Source: Planotetraspora thailandica
Lineage (GTDB): Bacteria; Actinomycetota; Actinomycetes; Streptosporangiales; Streptosporangiaceae
Direction of reading: 5' to 3'
Assembly: GCF_016863335.1 (NCBI RefSeq)
Contig: NZ_BOOR01000017.1
Location: 62,001 to 126,000, forward strand
Length of the DNA: 64,000 nt
Shown: positions 59,901 through 64,000 of the stretch, piece by piece
Position numbering within the stretch: the stretch's first letter is position 1
How the letters are laid out: the number at the start of each line of letters is the position of its first letter
The notes under the pieces: model-generated
Database searches by the model: none
What the model was told of the DNA's origin: nothing
Seen by the model: only the letters and a program-made list of their open reading frames with translations
Translations under genes and position numbers: made by a program

Positions 59901-60855
59901 CCAGTTCTCCTGGGGGAAACCACACGCTCAGGTAGCGCTCACCGGTATCGGGCAGGACCGTGACGATGGTCTTGCCCGCGCTCTCCGGGCGGCCGGCCAC
60001 CTGGATCGCACCGTGCACCGCGGCGCCGGACGAGATGCCGGCCAACACTCCCGCGCTTCGGGCCAGTCGGCGGGCGGTGTCCATGGCCTGCTCGTCGGTC
60101 ACGGTGAGCACCTCGTCGATGAGCTCGACGTCGGTGGTGGGGGCGACGAAGCCGCCGTTCAGCCCGGGGATGGCGTGAGTGCCGGCCCACCCCTCGGTCA
60201 GCAGCGGCGAGTTCGCCGGCTCGACGCCGACCGCCCGCACGCTCGGGTTGAGCTGCTTGAGATAGCCGGCTGCGCCGCAGAGCGTGCCGCCCGTCCCGAT
60301 GCCGCACACCAGGACGTCGACCCGGCCCGCGGTGTCCGCCCAGATCTCCGGGCCCGTGGTTTCCCGGTGCGCCCTGACGTTGTCGGAGTTCTCGTGCTGC
60401 CTGGCGAACCAGGAACCGGGTATGGCCCGATTCAGCTCCTCGGCGCGATCGACCGCACCCTGGTAGCGCAGCTCGCGCGGGGTCGTCTCCACCTCCGCGC
60501 CGAGCGCCCGAAGCAGCGCGACCCGCTCGGCGGTGGCGCTGTCGGGCAGCACGATGACGCAGCGGTAGCCCCGCGCGGCAGCCAGAGCCGCCAGCGCGAT
60601 CCCGGTGTTGCCCGAGGTCGCCTCGATGACGGTTCCACCGGGGCGTAAGCTACCGGCGGCCTCCGCGGCACGCATCATCCACAGCGCGGCCCGGTCCTTG
60701 ATGCTGGACAGGGGATTGACGGACTCGAGTTTGGCCAGGATCTGCGCGCCCGGCGCCACGCCGTCGACGGGCAGCCGCAGCAGCGGGGTGTTGCCGATCA
60801 GATCCTCGATGCTGTCGGCGATCCTGGGCGTGACGACGTCGGTCTGACCCAGCAT
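59887..60855 (-). CDS. PLP-dependent O-acetylserine sulfhydrylase-like enzyme (CysK/CysM family)
   Basis: 322 residues. The Schiff-base lysine is in ESVNPLSSIKDRAALWM, the substrate loop is EATSGNTGIALAALAAARGY, the cofactor phosphate loop is VCGIGTGGTLCGAAGY, and the C-terminal SSGAAVHGAIQVA also fits. Family members replace the acetyl group of O-acetylserine with sulphide or other nucleophiles. The serine acetyltransferase gene lies directly upstream in the operon, so this is either a dedicated cysteine supply for the NRPS or a route to a beta-substituted alanine. AGGGAGAG precedes the ATG. Confidence 0.9.
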   Translation of the reverse strand: MLGQTDVVTPRIADSIEDLIGNTPLLRLPVDGVAPGAQILAKLESVNPLSSIKDRAALWMMRAAEAAGSLRPGGTVIEATSGNTGIALAALAAARGYRCVIVLPDSATAERVALLRALGAEVETTPRELRYQGAVDRAEELNRAIPGSWFARQHENSDNVRAHRETTGPEIWADTAGRVDVLVCGIGTGGTLCGAAGYLKQLNPSVRAVGVEPANSPLLTEGWAGTHAIPGLNGGFVAPTTDVELIDEVLTVTDEQAMDTARRLARSAGVLAGISSGAAVHGAIQVAGRPESAGKTIVTVLPDTGERYLSVWFPPGELAQDK

Positions 60856-60880
60856 GGTCTCTCCCTAGGGACGTGAATTG

Positions 60881-61483
60881 TCACCATGAGCCGGCGGAGG
60901 CGTTGTGGCGCAGCAGTTCGTAGGTCTGGCGCCCCTCCTGCCGCAGCTTCAGCGCGGCGGTGGGGGCCAGCGCCCGGGCACCGGCCGGTACGTCGGTGAC
61001 GATCAACGACTGAGCGCCGATGACGGCGCCGTCGCCGATGGTCACCGGGCCCAGGATGGTGGCGTTGGCGCCGATCACCACCCCCTCGCCCACCATGGGA
61101 TGGCGCCGCTGGCCGGCAGGGCGCAGGTTGTCGCGCCACCAGCCGACCGCGCCGAGCGTCACCTGGTGATAAAGCGTGACGTTGTCGCCCACCACCGCGG
61201 TCTCCCCGATCACGACGCCGGAGCCGTGGTCGATGAAGACCTTGCGGCCCAGCTCCGCGCCGGGGTGGATCTCCACACCGGTCACCGCCCGGGCCAGCAC
61301 CATGATCAGCCGGGCGGTCATGCGCCTGCCGCGGGTGTGGAGCCGCCGGGCGACCCGATGCGCCCACACCGCGGGCAGCGCCGGATGCAGCAGGGCCTCG
61401 GCGGCGCTGCGCACGGACGGGTCGCGCTCGACGACGGTGTGCAGGTCCTCCCTGAGGACCGCCAGCAGTCCAGGCGGGTTCAC
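60881..61483 (-). CDS. cysE: Serine O-acetyltransferase
   Basis: 200 residues from a GTG at 61483 with AGGAGGG four bases upstream. An N-terminal helical domain (LREDLHTVVERDPSVRSAAE) precedes left-handed beta-helix turns: TGVEIHPGAELGRKVFIDHG, SGVVIGETAVVGDNVTLYHQ and VIGANATILGPVTIGDGAVI. The catalytic Asp-His pair of CysE enzymes is in the FIDHGSG and HPMVGEG regions. It makes O-acetylserine for the sulfhydrylase-like enzyme encoded next. Duplicated cysE-cysK pairs inside biosynthetic clusters usually serve the pathway rather than primary metabolism. Confidence 0.92.
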   Translation of the reverse strand: MNPPGLLAVLREDLHTVVERDPSVRSAAEALLHPALPAVWAHRVARRLHTRGRRMTARLIMVLARAVTGVEIHPGAELGRKVFIDHGSGVVIGETAVVGDNVTLYHQVTLGAVGWWRDNLRPAGQRRHPMVGEGVVIGANATILGPVTIGDGAVIGAQSLIVTDVPAGARALAPTAALKLRQEGRQTYELLRHNASAGSW

Positions 61484-61492
61484 TGTGCCCTC

Positions 61493-61717
61493 CTAGTAGG
61501 CGGGCTGTTTGCGCAGCAGGTGCCTGCGCTCGATGATCTCGGGCTGGTAGACGCGCTCCTGCCACGCGCCGGGGTCGACCGGCTCCAGCGCGATCGAGAT
61601 GACGCCCTCGTCGCAGCCGAAGGCCATGCGCACCGCTTCGGTGAGGGCGCCGACCAGCGCGGTCTCCTGCTCCTTGGTGAGGTCAGCCGGAAAGTGCTTG
61701 ATCGACACGTGCGGCAT
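61493..61717 (-). CDS. 4-oxalocrotonate-tautomerase-family protein (PptA/YdcE-like)
   Basis: 74 residues from the ATG at 61717, with AAGGAGG six bases upstream. The preceding GTG in frame would hide the catalytic proline, and this start gives MPHVSIKHFPADL with Pro right after the initiator. The rest (ISIALEPVDPGAWQERVYQP) follows E. coli YdcE/PptA closely. These small enzymes use Pro-1 as base to tautomerise enols. In this operon it may act on a dehydroamino acid or keto intermediate made by the NRPS or PKS. Confidence 0.88.
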   Translation of the reverse strand: MPHVSIKHFPADLTKEQETALVGALTEAVRMAFGCDEGVISIALEPVDPGAWQERVYQPEIIERRHLLRKQPAY

Positions 61718-61759
61718 CACGGGCCTCCTTATGTGTAGTGGGCCTGTCGTGGCTCGCGG

Positions 61760-64000
61760 TCATGCGCCGAGCCGGTCCCTGATCGCCTGAACCAGCTCGT
61801 CCACGCCGGGCTCCCGCAGCGTCCCGTAGTGGTCGGCCACCAGGTCGGCGACGACGGGGGCCCGGCCCTCGACGAAGGACGGCTCGTCTCCGCGCGAGCG
61901 GAAGACCGTCACGGGCGCCTCGACCGGTCGGGCGGCCAGCTCGGCCGGGCCGTATCCGAGGTTGTAGGTGAGCTGGACGATTCGCACGATCCGCCGGATG
62001 AGGTCCCGGCCGAGGCTGGGGAACGCCTCGGCGGCGAACGCCACGAAACCCTCCGCGTCCCGGACCGTGCGCAGGCACTCGTCCAGGAGCGGACCACTGG
62101 TGGAGGCCGCGAAGACCGACCACAGGATCGTCAGGAAGACGGGGTCGCCGTACCCCGTCGTGCTGGGACGGCCGCCCGCGACACGTGGACTACCGGGTGC
62201 GATCAGGAACAGGTGGTCCACCTTCTCGCCCGCCTGCTCCAGCCGGTACGCCGCCTCGTAGGCGACCCGCACGCCGAAGGAGTAGCCCCACAGCGTGTAG
62301 GGGCCTGCGGGCTGGGCCTCCCTGATCAGCTGGACGTCGGCCGCCGCCATCTTCTCGATGGTGGGGTACGGCACCTCGCCGGAATTGATCCCGTGGGCCT
62401 GCACGCCGTACACGGGCCGGTCCAGGCCGACCCGTCCGGCGAGCACACGCAGGTTCATCGGGTAGCCGCCGAGCCCCGGCCAGACGTACACCGGACGTCC
62501 CTCGCCCTGCGGGTGCAGCGGGATCAGCCGCGAGTACGGCGCCTGCGGTGAGCCGCTCACCCGCAGCGCGAGCTGCTCGATCGTGGGCGCCTCGAACACC
62601 ACCTGCAGCGGCAGCGACCTGCCGAAATCACGGTTCACCGCGTTGACGAGCGCGACCGCGACGAGGGAGTCGCCACCGCTGTCGAAGAAGTCGTCCAGGA
62701 CGGAGAGCTCCCCGGCGTTCATGAGCCTGCGCCAAACGGCCGCGATCCGCCGTTCCGCCGGCGTGCGCGGAGGGACGACGGGCCGGCCGGCGGCGTCGGC
62801 GGCCGGATCCATCGCCTCCAGCCCCGTCAGATCGATCTTGCCGTTGGGGGTGAGAGGCAGCCGTTCCAGGATCACCACCCGGCTCGGCACCATGTAGTCG
62901 GGCAGCAGCGTGACCAGGTCGTCCCTGATCATCTCCCGCGGCCCCTTCATGTGCACGACGTCTTCCCTCATGTCCGTGCTGCGGACCTGCTCGTCGGCGA
63001 CCTTTCCGCCGACGCAGAAGTAGGACGGGCCGGTCTGGCGGCCGCAGCCGCGGAGGATGTGGTCCAGCCTGAGCGCCGAGGGCAGGTCGTGACCGGTCCT
63101 GGAGCTGTAGCCCGAGGACATGAAGCCCAGGTTCAGGTCGTTCATCTGCAGGCGCTGGAGGGTCCTGCCCAGGTCGACGTAGCTGAGCCAGCTCGGGCGG
63201 GCGCTGACCATGGAGACGCCGAGACTGGCGCGCTCGTACACCCGCTGGTTGATGGCGACGACGTGCTTGCGCTGCAGAATGTCCGGCGAGACCGGCTCCA
63301 GGTCACCGAGGGTGTAGTGGTACAGCCCGGAGGGCAACCCGGCCACCCGGCCCGGATGGGCCTGCACGTACAGCTCGACCGCGGGGCCGGCATGCTCGTC
63401 CGGCTGGTGGGGGCCGACCTCGAACGTGCCGAGGTATTCGTCGCCCTGCGCGCACTCCAGGTGGTCCATGACCCCCGGCGTGTAGCCCAGGGGCCGGATG
63501 TCCAGCCCGTGCTCGGGCAGGATCTCCTCAAGGAGGCCGACCATGTGGCCGGCCTCGATCTCCAGCACCTCGCGGACGTTGTCGCGGTAGACCTGCTCGA
63601 TGGCCCGCTGCTTGCCGACGAAGTGCAGCCGCAGCACCGGGCCGGTTCGCCCGGGCAGGGGCCGGATGAGCACGAGCTGGTGCCTGACCGGGTGGTAGTA
63701 GTAGTGGCCGGGCTCCAGCCCCGCGACCCCGTTCATCTCCAGATACATCTGGGTGGCGTAGAGCGCGCCCGGCGAGGCGTAGCCGTACTTGGGGAGCAGC
63801 CGCTCGGTGCTGAGGAACTGGCCGAAGTATCTGAGGATTCCGCCCAGCTCCTCCCAGCCGAGCGTGGCCGGCCGTCGCGGGCGGGCGGCGGGCGGCCGTC
63901 TGGCCAGCAGCCGCAGCACGTCGTCCTTGGTGACCTCGCCGCCCTCGTAGAAGCGGTAGGTCTTGCGGGCGAAAACCCGCCGCCTCTGCACGGGGGTGGG
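61760..64000 (-). CDS. NRPS, C-terminal part: adenylation domain with embedded oxidase, PCP and thioesterase
   Basis: About 747 residues are visible and the frame continues beyond the right edge. In order: an FMN-dependent nitroreductase-like oxidase (Ox, first 345 residues; TYRFYEGGEVTKDDVLRLL, SSGYSSRTGHDLPSALRLDH), which sits inside the adenylation domain because the A9-A10 tail follows it (LLPDYMVPSRVVILERLPLT, PNGKIDLTG). Next comes a carrier with LDDFFDSGGDSLVAVAL, then a thioesterase with YVWPGLGGYPMNLRVLAGR, Ser in LWGYSFGVRVAYEA and a late His in VADHYGTLREPG. This A(Ox)-PCP-TE end is that of indigoidine/BpsA-type and thiazole-forming synthetases. The residue activated is off-window. 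Confidence 0.93.
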   Translation of the reverse strand, partial: PTPVQRRRVFARKTYRFYEGGEVTKDDVLRLLARRPPAARPRRPATLGWEELGGILRYFGQFLSTERLLPKYGYASPGALYATQMYLEMNGVAGLEPGHYYYHPVRHQLVLIRPLPGRTGPVLRLHFVGKQRAIEQVYRDNVREVLEIEAGHMVGLLEEILPEHGLDIRPLGYTPGVMDHLECAQGDEYLGTFEVGPHQPDEHAGPAVELYVQAHPGRVAGLPSGLYHYTLGDLEPVSPDILQRKHVVAINQRVYERASLGVSMVSARPSWLSYVDLGRTLQRLQMNDLNLGFMSSGYSSRTGHDLPSALRLDHILRGCGRQTGPSYFCVGGKVADEQVRSTDMREDVVHMKGPREMIRDDLVTLLPDYMVPSRVVILERLPLTPNGKIDLTGLEAMDPAADAAGRPVVPPRTPAERRIAAVWRRLMNAGELSVLDDFFDSGGDSLVAVALVNAVNRDFGRSLPLQVVFEAPTIEQLALRVSGSPQAPYSRLIPLHPQGEGRPVYVWPGLGGYPMNLRVLAGRVGLDRPVYGVQAHGINSGEVPYPTIEKMAAADVQLIREAQPAGPYTLWGYSFGVRVAYEAAYRLEQAGEKVDHLFLIAPGSPRVAGGRPSTTGYGDPVFLTILWSVFAASTSGPLLDECLRTVRDAEGFVAFAAEAFPSLGRDLIRRIVRIVQLTYNLGYGPAELAARPVEAPVTVFRSRGDEPSFVEGRAPVVADLVADHYGTLREPGVDELVQAIRDRLGA

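Larger units (their letters stand above)
33943..64000. other. Hybrid PKS/NRPS/ATP-grasp biosynthetic gene cluster, running past the right edge
   Basis: Nineteen contiguous biosynthesis and transport genes: five ATP-grasp ligases, one PKS module, the 3' part of an oxidase-containing NRPS, four hydroxymalonyl-type extender genes, an aminotransferase, two AMP ligases (one fused to a carrier), a PPTase, serine acetyltransferase, an O-acetylserine sulfhydrylase-like enzyme, a tautomerase, a quinate/shikimate dehydrogenase, two MFS exporters and one EamA exporter. Most neighbours overlap by four bases. The regulator at 32740 should belong to it. The right boundary is not in the window. Confidence 0.9.

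Noticed and set aside
1-64000. CRISPR arrays, insertion sequences, tRNA or rRNA genes and replication origins
   Set aside because: No regularly spaced repeats, transposase motifs, terminal inverted repeats or tRNA-like folds were seen by eye; short or diverged copies could be missed without a search.

Overview
The window is high-GC DNA with short intergenic gaps, GTG and TTG starts next to strong ribosome binding sites, and families typical of filamentous actinomycetes: DUF427, HxlR and MmyB-type XRE regulators, a truncated haemoglobin fused to a monooxygenase, DrrAB-type exporters and a modular PKS. It looks like a soil actinomycete, perhaps of the Streptosporangiales. That placement is an inference from gene content.

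Positions 1 to about 33 kb are an accessory region of short unrelated operons. In order they are: a partial VOC protein, a DUF427 protein and an atypical SDR; a DrrAB-like exporter with a MerR regulator; a PIN/ribbon-helix-helix toxin-antitoxin pair; an alpha/beta hydrolase divergent from an HxlR regulator; an XRE regulator beside a fragment of a second one; two SMI1/KNR4 immunity-type genes behind what may be a broken nuclease-toxin tail; a glycoside-hydrolase-like protein; a dicarboxylate symporter; two drug-exporter/TetR units with palindromic operator candidates; the ABM-truncated haemoglobin fusion; a methyltransferase, nucleotidyltransferase and HAD phosphatase; a dnaK-grpE pair with no dnaJ, followed by a phytoene-desaturase-like oxidoreductase and a lipase-maturation-factor protein; an orphan histidine kinase; and an ABC exporter. 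Five broken genes lie here: GMC oxidoreductase, XRE, toxin tail, TetR and SnoaL-like.

From about 32.7 kb to the right edge lies one natural-product gene cluster that continues past 64 kb. A LuxR-type regulator is divergent from a plus-strand operon (ATP-grasp ligase, MFS exporter, ATP-grasp ligase). This converges on a minus-strand operon of at least 26 kb that ends at a clear intrinsic terminator near 37.93 kb. In transcription order the minus operon encodes: the 3' end of an NRPS (oxidase domain inside an adenylation domain, carrier, thioesterase), a small tautomerase, serine acetyltransferase, O-acetylserine sulfhydrylase-like enzyme, two ATP-grasp ligases, an MFS exporter, a further ATP-grasp ligase, an EamA exporter, a one-module PKS, the 3-hydroxyacyl-CoA dehydrogenase / ACP / acyl-CoA dehydrogenase / FkbH set that makes hydroxymalonyl-type ACP extender units, a class III aminotransferase, a carrier-AMP ligase fusion, a second AMP ligase, a phosphopantetheinyl transferase and a quinate/shikimate dehydrogenase.

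The working picture is as follows. The PPTase arms four visible carrier domains. FkbH and its partners make an unusual extender. The PKS and NRPS make one or two building blocks, with cysteine or a beta-substituted alanine perhaps supplied by the serine acetyltransferase and sulfhydrylase. The AMP ligases load a carboxylic acid. Five ATP-grasp ligases then probably form amide bonds without NRPS modules, and three exporters move the product out. The combination of five ATP-grasp ligases, a single PKS module whose dehydratase appears nested inside its ketoreductase, and an oxidase-type NRPS matches no described pathway I can name. It is the strongest candidate here for an undescribed system.
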